DNA of 50,808 nt. Origin: Mucilaginibacter sp. (GTDB taxonomy: Bacteria > Bacteroidota > Bacteroidia > Sphingobacteriales > Sphingobacteriaceae). A program made the position numbers and the translations under genes. Shown here piece after piece: positions 15,341-24,700 of the stretch. The stretch spans positions 1 through 50,808 of the forward strand of contig JAQBOH010000010.1 of assembly GCA_028288125.1 (NCBI GenBank). Reading direction: 5' to 3'. The notes under the pieces were generated by a model. It made no database searches and was not told the DNA's origin. It saw only the letters and a program-made list of their open reading frames with translations. Positions within the stretch are counted from its first letter, which is position 1; every line of letters starts with the position of its first letter.

Positions 15341-16444
15341 TCAGGAAAAGGCCACCAGGTGGTGAATTTTTTCCATTAGGTCATCGGGGTTAAAAGGCTT
15401 TGGCAAATAATCGTTCATTCCGGAATTCAGCACCTGCTCTTTAATACTGCTTAAAGCAGCAGCAGTTATCGCAATAATAGGAATACCCGCCTTTTTAGGA
15501 TCAGGCAATCTTCGTATGCCAATAGCGGCGTCAAATCCATTTAACACCGGCATTTGAATATCCATTAAAACAATATCAAAATTTCCGGATTTTAACAATT
15601 CAATCACTTCTTCGCCATTATCAGCTATGGTTGGCGTAATATTCCATTTCGCCAGCATCTTTTTTATAAGTGCCACATTCAGGGGATTATCTTCGGCAAT
15701 CAGCACACGCAAGCTAACTTGGTTTTGAAATATCTGACTGGTTTTCCTTCCTGATTCAAAAGCCCTGGTAATTTCAGAACTTACCTCTGATAATGCCTCG
15801 TCATTCTTACTGGTTAATTCCATGATTTGAACCAGATCGGCAGCTTCTTCATTATTTTTAGCTTTCATTAAATTCAGGAAATAAGACCTATGGTAAGCTG
15901 TTTGAATAACGGCAATAAGAATAGTGTCAATAAAAAGGCTAATGATAAGTTCATATAGATCAACCTTACCCGAACGAAGTGCATTAAAATAATTATTGTT
16001 ATACTCCAAAATGAAAAATACCAGCGTTGGTACCAGGTTTAATAATGAGTAAAATAAACCCCATTCGTTCCCAAGCAAATAAAAACTAAAAACGATGGCG
16101 AGAAGTATTAACTGGATACTTAAAATGTTTACATTTTGAAAAGAGAGATACGCGTTACTGAAATTTATCAGCGTTGCCAGGATGAGCATTACGTGGGATA
16201 TTTGAGCCCACATTGGCCGGTAAACAATATATTTAAGAAATATAGCAGCGCAAAACAAGAATGTAAATGCTGTAACAATACTTAAAGCTGTATGATGAAC
16301 ATAGATACTGATCGTTATTCCTGCAATGGCAGCGAAAAAAATCAGCGCATAGTATAAAACGCGATGACGTACCTTACCGGGAACAGGCTGCCTGATTGAA
16401 ACGTTGTTATCCGAAAAATTAAGAAAGCTTAAATTATTGCTCAT
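15341..16444 (-). CDS. Membrane protein with C-terminal receiver domain and no kinase
   Basis: A 367-residue protein. Residues about 25-190 hold six or seven hydrophobic segments. A helical linker of about 50 residues follows (AKNNEEAADLVQIMELTSKN...), then a receiver domain from about 245 to the end with acidic pair ED (RVLIAEDN), phospho-acceptor D295 (LMDIQMP), T (AITA) and K (YLPKPF). The order membrane-linker-REC is that of a hybrid sensor kinase, but the histidine phospho-acceptor and ATPase domains are missing. It may be phosphorylated by another kinase or be a decayed hybrid kinase. The reading frame is intact and the REC residues are complete, which favours function. Confidence 0.85.
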   Translation of the reverse strand: MSNNLSFLNFSDNNVSIRQPVPGKVRHRVLYYALIFFAAIAGITISIYVHHTALSIVTAFTFLFCAAIFLKYIVYRPMWAQISHVMLILATLINFSNAYLSFQNVNILSIQLILLAIVFSFYLLGNEWGLFYSLLNLVPTLVFFILEYNNNYFNALRSGKVDLYELIISLFIDTILIAVIQTAYHRSYFLNLMKAKNNEEAADLVQIMELTSKNDEALSEVSSEITRAFESGRKTSQIFQNQVSLRVLIAEDNPLNVALIKKMLAKWNITPTIADNGEEVIELLKSGNFDIVLMDIQMPVLNGFDAAIGIRRLPDPKKAGIPIIAITAAALSSIKEQVLNSGMNDYLPKPFNPDDLMEKIHHLVAFS

Positions 16445-16461
16445 TACATAACGTATTGCAA

Positions 16462-19146
16462 TTACTCAGCCAAAGCCGACAAACCTGCCTCAATTATCTT
16501 TAATTTGGCCTCTGCATCATCTTTCTTTCGCAACTCAATCTCAATGATCTCCGGTTTTGCGCTGCTCATAAAGCGTTCGTTTGTTAACTTAGCATTAACC
16601 GATTTCAAAAATCCGAGCAGATACTCCTTATCTTTTTTGAGGCGGTTAATTTCTGCCACAGGATCGATATTTTCCTTTAACGGTATATAAAACTCGTCGG
16701 TTGAGATCATAAAGTTCGTTGCGCCCTGTAATTTTTCGGAAATAAAGTCTACGACACCGATGTTTCCCAATTTTTTTATCACCTGTTCATAAGCCTTGTA
16801 TGAAACGGCAGAGTTTGGCTTAATTGACAGATCCAGCATTTCCCTGGGGGAGATTTGTTTGCTATTGCGGATGTTACGTACCTGGCTTATCAGTTGCTTT
16901 ATAATTTCGACCTCTGAAAGTAATTGTGTATTTATTTCCCCAAAAATTGGCATTTGAGCAACGATACAGCAATCATATCCGGCACGCTCACCAAATAGAT
17001 TATCGTGCCAAAGCTCTTCTGAGATAAAAGGCAAAAACGGATGCAGAATTTTTAAAACGTCTTCAAAAAAACGGATCGTCGCATTGTACGTATCCGTATC
17101 AATGGGCTGTTGATAAGCCGGTTTTATCATCTCAAGGTACCAGGCACAAAAGTCATCCCAAACCAGTCTATAGGTGGTCATCAATGCCTCGGACAGACGA
17201 TATTGCTCAAAATTTTCCTCAACTTCAACCAATGCCTGGCTGAACCGGCTTTGGAACCATTCAATGGCTACCGCGTTATTGTTAGGGAGATTTGCATCAA
17301 TTTCCCAGCCTTTAACCAGCCTGAACGCATTCCATATCTTATTGGCAAAATTACGGCCCTGCTCGCAATAGCTTTCGTCAAACATCAGGTCGTTGCCGGC
17401 CGGTGAGCATAGCAGCATACCAACTCTAACTCCGTCGGCTCCATATTTTTCTATCAGATCCAGCGGGTTAGGTGAGTTACCCAGCGATTTTGACATTTTC
17501 CGGCCAAGCTTATCGCGAACAATGCCAGTCAGGTAAACATTTCTGAATGGCACTTCTCCCCTGAACTCATGCCCCGCCATGATCATCCTTGCTACCCAGA
17601 AAAAAAGAATTTCCGGCGCTGTAATCAGGTCGTTTGTCGGGTAATAATAGTTAATATCGGCATTGTTCGGGTCTTTAAACCCGTCAAACACCGATATTGG
17701 CCACAGCCACGATGAAAACCAGGTGTCGAGCACGTCTTCGTCCTGTTTTAGGTCTTCAGATTTGAGATTTGAAATTTGAGATTTGAGATTTTTTGCCTGC
17801 TCAAATGCTTCATCCCTGGTTTTTGCTATAATAAACCGGCCATCGGGCAGGTACCAGGCTGGTATTTGCTGTCCCCACCACAACTGGCGGCTGATGCACC
17901 AATCCTTAATATTCTCCATCCAGTTACGGTAGGTATTGATGAATTTATCCGGTATCAGCTTAATTTCGCCCTTTAACACATAATCTAATGCCGGTTTTGC
18001 CATTTCATCCATTTTGCAAAACCACTGCATAGAAAGTTTTGGTTCAATTACCGCGTCGGTACGTTCCGAGAAACCTATTTGTGATGTGTAATCCTCAACT
18101 TTTTCGAGGTAGCCGTCTGCTTCAAGCAAAACCGCGATTTTTTTCCGGGCTGTAAAACGGTCCTCTCCTATTAATATTTTCGCGTTTTCATTTAAAGTTC
18201 CGTCATCATTTAAAATATCAATAACAGGCAGGTTGTGCTTTTGCCCCAGCTCGTAGTCGTTCAAATCATGAGCAGGTGTTACTTTCAAACAACCTGTACC
18301 AAAATCCATGGTAACATATTCATCCAGTATCACCGGGATCTCGCGATTGATAAGCGGTATTAAAACCTTTTTGCCATGAAGATGAAAATACCGCGCATCA
18401 TTCGGGTTGATACATATTGCCGCGTCGGCCATAATGGTCTCCGGGCGGGTAGTCGCGATAGTGAGGAAGTCCAAAGTCTTGAGTCCGAAGTCTGAAGTCA
18501 GCTCCTGACTCAAAACTTCAGACTCAGGACTGGAGACTTTGTATCTTATATAATAAAGCTTCTGGTTAACCTCCTTGCGGATAACCTCCTCGTCAGAAAC
18601 GGCGGTTTTTCCCTGCGGGTCCCAGTTTACCATACGGACCCCTCTGTATATTAAGCCCTTGTTGTACAAATGAATAAACGTATCGATAACGGCTTCCGAC
18701 AAGTCGTCTTCCATCGTAAACCGTGTTCGCTCCCAGTCGCAAGAGGCGCCCAGTTTTTTTAGCTGCTCCAGGATGATCCCGCCATATTTTTCCTTCCATT
18801 CCCAGGCATAAGCCATAAACTCGGGCCGCGATATATCTTTTTTACCTATCCCGCGCTCTTTGAGCATGGCCACCACTTTGGCTTCCGTGGCTATGCTGGC
18901 GTGATCGGTACCCGGCACCCAACAAGCATTTTTCCCTTTCATCCGCGCCCGGCGGATAAGCACATCCTGAATGGTATTATTTAGCATGTGCCCCATGTGC
19001 AGCACACCTGTCACATTCGGCGGAGGAATGACAATGGTATAAGGTTCCCGTTCGTCAGGTACGGATCTGAAAAAGGCATGATCCAGCCAGTAATTATACC
19101 ATTTATCTTCAATCTCTTTGGGCAGGTATGTTTTAGGAATACTCAT
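16462..19146 (-). CDS. valS: Valyl-tRNA synthetase with two repeat-derived insertions
   Basis: An 894-residue class I synthetase charging tRNA-Val. The HIGH motif is PPNVTGVLHMGHML, the editing domain carries ATTRPETIMAD, KMSKS is GRKMSKSLGNS, and the C-terminus is a coiled-coil arm rich in Lys and Glu. The start is the ATG at 19146 (MSIPKTYLPKEI); an in-frame TTG at 19155 lies inside a promoter-like element. Two stretches look foreign: residues about 203-227 (SSPESEVLSQELTSDFGLKT region), just before the editing-domain threonine-rich motif, and about 452-465 (NLKSQISNLKSED), before DVLDTWFSSWLWP. Their DNA is palindromic or repetitive like intergenic repeats here. Both are in variable loops and the frame is kept, so the enzyme should work. 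Confidence 0.96.
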   Translation of the reverse strand: MSIPKTYLPKEIEDKWYNYWLDHAFFRSVPDEREPYTIVIPPPNVTGVLHMGHMLNNTIQDVLIRRARMKGKNACWVPGTDHASIATEAKVVAMLKERGIGKKDISRPEFMAYAWEWKEKYGGIILEQLKKLGASCDWERTRFTMEDDLSEAVIDTFIHLYNKGLIYRGVRMVNWDPQGKTAVSDEEVIRKEVNQKLYYIRYKVSSPESEVLSQELTSDFGLKTLDFLTIATTRPETIMADAAICINPNDARYFHLHGKKVLIPLINREIPVILDEYVTMDFGTGCLKVTPAHDLNDYELGQKHNLPVIDILNDDGTLNENAKILIGEDRFTARKKIAVLLEADGYLEKVEDYTSQIGFSERTDAVIEPKLSMQWFCKMDEMAKPALDYVLKGEIKLIPDKFINTYRNWMENIKDWCISRQLWWGQQIPAWYLPDGRFIIAKTRDEAFEQAKNLKSQISNLKSEDLKQDEDVLDTWFSSWLWPISVFDGFKDPNNADINYYYPTNDLITAPEILFFWVARMIMAGHEFRGEVPFRNVYLTGIVRDKLGRKMSKSLGNSPNPLDLIEKYGADGVRVGMLLCSPAGNDLMFDESYCEQGRNFANKIWNAFRLVKGWEIDANLPNNNAVAIEWFQSRFSQALVEVEENFEQYRLSEALMTTYRLVWDDFCAWYLEMIKPAYQQPIDTDTYNATIRFFEDVLKILHPFLPFISEELWHDNLFGERAGYDCCIVAQMPIFGEINTQLLSEVEIIKQLISQVRNIRNSKQISPREMLDLSIKPNSAVSYKAYEQVIKKLGNIGVVDFISEKLQGATNFMISTDEFYIPLKENIDPVAEINRLKKDKEYLLGFLKSVNAKLTNERFMSSAKPEIIEIELRKKDDAEAKLKIIEAGLSALAE
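17754..17793. repeat. Repeat-like insertion 2 within valS
   Basis: The plus strand is built from reiterated GATTTGAGATTTGAAATTTG-type words (four ATTTGA units in about 40 bp), encoding NLKSQISNLKSED on the minus strand. The low-complexity DNA differs from the flanking coding sequence. Confidence 0.65.
18466..18540. repeat. Palindromic repeat insertion 1 within valS
   Basis: An imperfect inverted repeat of about 75 bp: AAGTCTTGAGTCCGAAGTCT on the left pairs with AGACTCAGGACTGGAGACTT on the right. Words AGTCTTGAGTC and GACTCAGGACT recur (same or complementary) in the intergenic repeat at 21612-21645. Its length is compatible with an in-frame insertion of about 25 codons. Confidence 0.75.
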
Positions 19147-19152
19147 AAACTG

Positions 19153-19160
19153 CAAAAATA
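19153..19160 (-). promoter_or_regulatory. Possible -7 element of valS
   Basis: The minus strand reads TATTTTTG 6 bp before the valS ATG, so transcription from it would give an almost leaderless mRNA. There is no clear -33 element. It may be chance in AT-rich DNA. Confidence 0.35.
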
Positions 19161-19162
19161 CA

Positions 19163-19527
19163 ATAGTTCATGGTTCATAGTTCATGGTTGATGGATTTTT
19201 GTTGGTTTTGCAGCATGGCCGATAGTACATAGGCCATAGTAAGCAGCGGTTATACTTTTATACCAATTAATTACTATGACTATCGCCCGTTGACTATTGA
19301 CCCCCTTCATCACAATAATTTTACAATTAAAAAGTTAATTCTAATAAACTCCGTATTTATATGAAAACTTTGCCCTTGTATCGCTTTTTGCAGGATATTT
19401 TCAAAAAGGCAAAATCGTCATTCTTAATAAAGTGGTTCAACCGCTAACCAGCCGTACAGAAATCGTTGCGGGCCTTGTTGAAAATTATTACTTTTAAAGT
19501 CTCGGTGATTAAAATATATTAATAATT
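19163..19527. other. Non-coding gap between divergent valS and M13 peptidase genes
   Basis: About 380 bp without a credible gene. It opens with reiterated GTTCATGGTTCATAGTTCATGG (19165-19186 region), a degenerate direct repeat, then GGCCGATAGTACATAGGCCATAG. The last 150 bp are AT-rich and should hold the peptidase promoter, but I find no clean TAnnTTTG with a -33 partner. Confidence 0.5.
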
Positions 19528-21609
19528 ATGAAAATAAAGTACACAAATTTTATGCTGATGGGCTTATTATGCCTGTCGGTAACCACAGTTGCCGCTATTG
19601 GCGGTAAAAAAGGGAAAGCAGTAACAAAAAAGAGTTCTGCCATCCCTCCCAAAAAATTCATTGATCCTGCAAACATGGATCTTTCAGTAAAACCCGGTGA
19701 TAATTTTTTTGATTATGCCAATGGTACCTGGGTTAAAACACATGCCATCCCCGACAAACAAACCCGGTGGGGAAGCTTTGGTATCCTGGCTCAAGAAAAC
19801 ACTGACCGTTTATTGGTTATTTTAAAAGAAGCCAGTAAAACACCAGGATTGCCCAAAGGCAGCCTGAAACAGCGTGTTGGCGACATGTATGCCAGCGGGA
19901 TGGATAGCGTTAGCATCGAAAAACGCGGCTATGAGCCGATAAAAGCCGATTTAGAACGTATCCACCAGATAAACAGCAAAGCCGGCGTGGTTAATGAAAT
20001 GACTTACGAAAGATCACATGCGATTGCCGACCCGCTATTTGGTGTCGGCGTAAGGCAGGACTCTAAACACCCCACCAAGTATATCGTTGGGTTTAACCAG
20101 GGTGGAACCAGCTTGCCCGACCGCGATTATTATTTGAAAAGCGATGCCCGCAACGTTAAAATTCAAAATGCTTATAAAACTTACATCACCACGTTGTTCA
20201 CTTTAACAGGAACAAGCGGAGAAACAGCAGTTAAAAATGCATCGATCATTTTCGGTATAGAAACCGAGCTGGCAAAAGCGCAGTTAAGCCGCACCCAAAT
20301 GCGCGATCCTAAAGTAACTTATAATAAGTTTTCTGTAAATGGTTTCGAAAAGATCACACCGCATTTAACCTGGAGCCAGATACTGCCCGAACTAAAAATC
20401 AAGGGAGCCATTGACAGCGTGTTGGTTGGCCAGCCGGAATTTTTTAAAGCGGCAGACGCGATGCTGGTTTCAAAACCTGTTGACGACTGGAAAGTGTACC
20501 TGGAATGGAATATATTAAAAGGCTCTGCAAGCACGCTTAGCTCACCATTTGTAAAAGCATCATTTACTTTTAGCAGTGCGCTAAGCGGGCAAAAAGTACA
20601 GACCCCGCGCAACGAGCGCATGTCGGGTCTTATCGACCGCAGCATGGGTGAATTGCTGGGGCAGCTATATGTTGAGAAATATTTTCCGCCGGCTGCTAAG
20701 GAGTACATGGTTAATTTGGTAAACAATATGAAAATCGTTTTAGGCGACCGTATTAAACGCCTTGACTGGATGAGTGCAGAAACCAAAGATCACGCCCTTA
20801 AAAAACTTGCAGCATTCAGCGTAAAAATCGGCTACCCGGATAAATGGGAAACCTACAATGGGCTGGTTATCGACCGTAACGATTACTTCGGCAACCTGAG
20901 ACGAATTGAAGAGTGGCATTATAATTTCAACGTAAATCAATATGGAAAACCTGTTGATAAAAAACGTTTCAATATGACGCCGCCAACTGTAAATGCCAAC
21001 TACAGCCCTACAAATAACGAAATCACTTTTCCTGCTGGTATCCTTCAATTCCCGTTCTTTGATTTTCATGCAGATGACGCCGTGAACTACGGCGGCATAG
21101 CCGCGGTTATCGGGCACGAAATGACACATGGTTTTGACGACCAGGGCCGTCAGTATGATGCTGACGGATCGTTACACGACTGGTGGTCAAAAGGCGATGC
21201 CGATAAATTTAAAGAACGTGCCGATATGGTTGTAGATCAATATAACGGGCTTACCGTGTTGGATACCATTCATGTAAACGGGCGTTTAACCCTGGGTGAA
21301 AACCTGGCCGACCTGGGCGGGTTAAATATTGCGTATGAAGCCTTTAAGAAAACTAAGGAGGGCCAGTCGACCGCAAAAATTGACGGCTTTACACCTGATC
21401 AGCGCTTTTTCCTTTCATGGGCGCAAGTATGGCGGTCATCCCAACGCCCGGAAAGCGCGGCTTCACGTATTTTAACCGATCCGCATTCACCCGAGCAACA
21501 TCGCACAAACGCGCCGCTCACCAATATTGATGCATGGTATAATGCCTTCAACATTAAACCTGGCGACAAGATGTATAAAAAGCCGGAAAACAGGATCAAG
21601 ATATGGTAG
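19528..21609 (+). CDS. Secreted M13 family metallopeptidase (PepO/neprilysin-like)
   Basis: A 693-residue zinc endopeptidase. Residues 1 to about 24 are a signal peptide (lysines, then FMLMGLLCLSVTTVAA), followed by a basic linker and the M13 N-terminal domain from about residue 47 (PGDNFFDYANGTW). The catalytic zinc site is H530-E531-x-x-H534 (VIGHEMTHGFDDQG) with E591 in GENLADLGG as third ligand and NAxY-like NANYSP upstream. Bacterial M13 enzymes cut oligopeptides in the periplasm or outside. Length fits the family and catalytic residues are complete. It ends convergent with the NHL-repeat gene across a long hairpin. Confidence 0.95.
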   Translation: MKIKYTNFMLMGLLCLSVTTVAAIGGKKGKAVTKKSSAIPPKKFIDPANMDLSVKPGDNFFDYANGTWVKTHAIPDKQTRWGSFGILAQENTDRLLVILKEASKTPGLPKGSLKQRVGDMYASGMDSVSIEKRGYEPIKADLERIHQINSKAGVVNEMTYERSHAIADPLFGVGVRQDSKHPTKYIVGFNQGGTSLPDRDYYLKSDARNVKIQNAYKTYITTLFTLTGTSGETAVKNASIIFGIETELAKAQLSRTQMRDPKVTYNKFSVNGFEKITPHLTWSQILPELKIKGAIDSVLVGQPEFFKAADAMLVSKPVDDWKVYLEWNILKGSASTLSSPFVKASFTFSSALSGQKVQTPRNERMSGLIDRSMGELLGQLYVEKYFPPAAKEYMVNLVNNMKIVLGDRIKRLDWMSAETKDHALKKLAAFSVKIGYPDKWETYNGLVIDRNDYFGNLRRIEEWHYNFNVNQYGKPVDKKRFNMTPPTVNANYSPTNNEITFPAGILQFPFFDFHADDAVNYGGIAAVIGHEMTHGFDDQGRQYDADGSLHDWWSKGDADKFKERADMVVDQYNGLTVLDTIHVNGRLTLGENLADLGGLNIAYEAFKKTKEGQSTAKIDGFTPDQRFFLSWAQVWRSSQRPESAASRILTDPHSPEQHRTNAPLTNIDAWYNAFNIKPGDKMYKKPENRIKIW

Positions 21610-21611
21610 TT

Positions 21612-21645
21612 AAGTCTTGAGTCTCAAGTCCTGAGTCTTAAGTCG
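21612..21645. repeat. GAGTC-word repeat after the M13 gene
   Basis: AAGTCTTGAGTCTCAAGTCC followed by TGAGTCTTAAGTC: reiterated AGTC/GAGTC units able to fold on themselves. The words are shared with the palindromic insertion in valS at 18466-18540. Confidence 0.6.
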
Positions 21646-21656
21646 AAAAATTGCAC

Positions 21657-21710
21657 AAGTAGTTAAAATACAAAGCCTGCTACATTAGCGGGCTTTGTAT
21701 TTAACTACTT
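21657..21710. terminator. Bidirectional terminator between M13 peptidase and NHL protein genes
   Basis: A 23-bp stem with one bulge and one mismatch: GTTAAAATACAAAGCCTGC against GCGGGCTTTGTATTTAAC, loop TACATTA, flanked by T/A-rich DNA on both strands. It sits between convergent genes, 47 bp after one stop and 20 bp after the other, and should end both transcripts. Confidence 0.75.
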
Positions 21711-21730
21711 ATAAAGCTTTATGCGATCAT

Positions 21731-24700
21731 CTATCGCAAAATGGTTACTGATCCAGCCATTTGCTGCATATGAGCATTTGTATTGATACAATAATAGTAA
21801 GTACCTGTCGGAAGAGGCTTGCCGTTTAATGTCCCGTCCCAGGGTTTGGGATACCCTCTTGACTGGTAAACCAAACTACCATAACGATTATAAACGGCTA
21901 CCGTGCAATCCGGAAAATCAACTAATGCATTAATGGCCCACACGTCATTAATGCCATCGCCATTTGGCGTAAAAGCATTAGGCACAACCAATTTTTCGGG
22001 AATGGGTTTAATGGTAAGTATACCGGGCACATAAGTAAAAGTATAATTGGTTGATGCCGCATTACTTGCGGTAATGGGGTATTGGCCTACGGGCGACGCA
22101 ATAACAGCTGTTGTGGATATTATGGGTTTGGCCGTTAATTGTGCCGGCCCCTCATTATACACAAAGCCGCTGTATGTTACGGTTAAAGTGGGGTTTGCTA
22201 TTCCGTAGTCTTTACTTTTGTTATCAGCGGTAACCGTTAGCACTGCGGGATTAATTGTCAATGTTTGCGATACCGGGTTTGCCTGAACATACATCTCGCT
22301 TCCGTCCTGCGACGCGGTAATGGTTGACGTACCCGCTCCGGTAATATGAATTTTGCCGTTTACAATGGTTGCCGCCAGGAGATTGCTGCTGGCGTAAGTA
22401 ATGGGAATTGTATTGTTATTGCTGGTGGCGCCGGGATCAAAATCCGCGTCGCCGTACGTTTTCGGTGCGACGGGCCCGAAAGTAATAGCTTCAAATAGCT
22501 TATCTACTGCAACTGTAATTGTAAATGAACTTTGACCACCGGCATTATAAGCTGTTACAATATAATCTGTAGGCGGAACAGTGGCAGTGGCTGTACCGCT
22601 GATGGTGCCCGTTGTACGATCGAATGTTAATCCCGGCGGTAAGGGCTTATTGATGGTAAAATTACTTACAACTACTATTTGCCTGATCAGGTGATTAAAT
22701 TCATCGGCAACATATATGTTACCCGCTCCATCCGCTACGATCCCGGTAGGCTGATAAAAACTCGACTGGATACCCGTTTGACCATTTACAGCGCCTTTTG
22801 TGCCATTACCAGCTACAGTAGAAACTACCCCGGTTGGCGTAACTTCCCTGATCAGTTCGTTATTGGTATCAGCTACATAAATATTTCCTGATTCATCAAG
22901 CGCTAACCCAAAAGGTTTGTAAAAGCTTGCGGCCGACCCGATGCCATCTGCCGATCCGGGGTGGCCACTGCCTGCAATTGTAGTAACTACCCCAGCCGGT
23001 GTTATTTTCCTGATCAGGTTATTACCCCAATCAGCAACATAAATATTGCCGGTTCCGTCAACCGCCAACCCGTACGGTTGACTAAAGGAGGCCGCCCTGC
23101 CTATGCCGTCCTGGGCTCCGCTTAAACCGCTGCCGGCAAGCGTGGTTACAATCCCGCCCGGGGTTATCTTCCTGATCAGGTTATTGCTCAGGTCGGCTAC
23201 GTAAATATTGCCCGCGCCATCTACGGCAAGCCCAGACGGGTTACTGAAACTTGCTGTCGTGCCGGGACCATCTGCAGATCCGTTTAAGCCGCTCCCGGCA
23301 AGTGTGGTTACCAATCCGGCAGGTGATATTTTTCTTATCAGGTTGTTACTCACATCAGCTACATATACGTTCCCTGCAACATCAACTGCTATTCCTGTAG
23401 GGTTATTAAAGGTTGCAACCGATGCATTGCCATCCGCTTTGCCCTGTGCGCCGCTGCCTGCAAATACAGACACAACCCCTGCCGGCGTAATCTTCCTGAC
23501 CTGGTTATTTAAATGGTCAACAATGTAAATGTTGCCATTTACATCTGTCGCAACGCCAAACGGCTCGTTAAAACTTGCGGCGGTACCTATACCGTTGGCA
23601 GATCCGGCCGCGCCTGTGCCGGCGATTGTTGTCGTTTGTCCGAAAATTTTATTTGGTAAGATCCCTCCTGTATTGATCGGTATCATAGGAACAATGGGCG
23701 TATTCACCGAGTAAGTTAATACACTCGGCGAATAAGAGATATTTGGCGGAGCAACAGGAGGACTCGGAACATTAGAAATTGTAATACTTATTTGTGCTGT
23801 ACTGCTGCCACCTGTATTATAGGCGGTAACGGTATAAATAGTTGTTGGTAAAAGCACTGCAGGTGTGCCATCAATGGTGCCTGTTTTGCCGTCGAAAGTT
23901 AAACCTGCCGGCAGGCTTGCGGATATGGTATAGCCGGTGGTCACTATTTTTCGAACCAGGTAATTATTAAAGTCTGCCACATAAATATTGCCGAATATAT
24001 CCGCCGAAATACCATTGGGCCGGTTAAAGCTCGCTGCTATAAACGCGCCATTTACCGCGCCGGCCGCACCGCTGCCCGCCAAGGTGCTTACAATTCCGGA
24101 TGAGGTTATTTTCCTGACCAGGTTGTTACCTGCATCGGAAACATATACGTTTCCTGAGATATCAACTGAAATGCCCGCTATATTATTAAAGCTTGCCGCT
24201 GTGCCCTGACCATCAGTTCTTCCCGCCGAGCCCGAACCAGCCAGGGTACTTACAAGGCCTGATTGCGTAATTTTCCTGATAAGGTTATTGCCGGCATCGG
24301 TTACGTAAATATTATTGTTTTGATCGACCGCTATACCGATCGGATTATTAAAACTGGCTGCTGCTCCCGGGCCATCGGCTGCACCCGCGCTTCCGCTGCC
24401 CGCAAAGGTGCTTACTATACCAAATTGCGTTACTTTCCTGATGAGGTTATTGCCCGCGTCCGCGACATACAGGTTGCCATTTTGATCAACGGCGATGCCA
24501 GACGGCGAATTAAATCTCGCGGTGGCGCCTGTTCCGTTGACCAAACCAGACAGCCCCGCGCTACCGGCAAATGTAGTTACCGCGCCTGCCTGGGTAATGA
24601 TTCGAATAGTATTATTCCTGGTGTCAGCCACATAGATAGTCCCGGCACCGTCAACAGCTATTGCCATAGGCTGGTTAAAGTTTGCCGCTACCCCTTGTCC

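Noticed and set aside
20319..21129. Two antisense open frames (155 and 129 codons) within the M13 peptidase gene
   Set aside because: They are fully inside a gene with intact catalytic motifs, with no independent signals.
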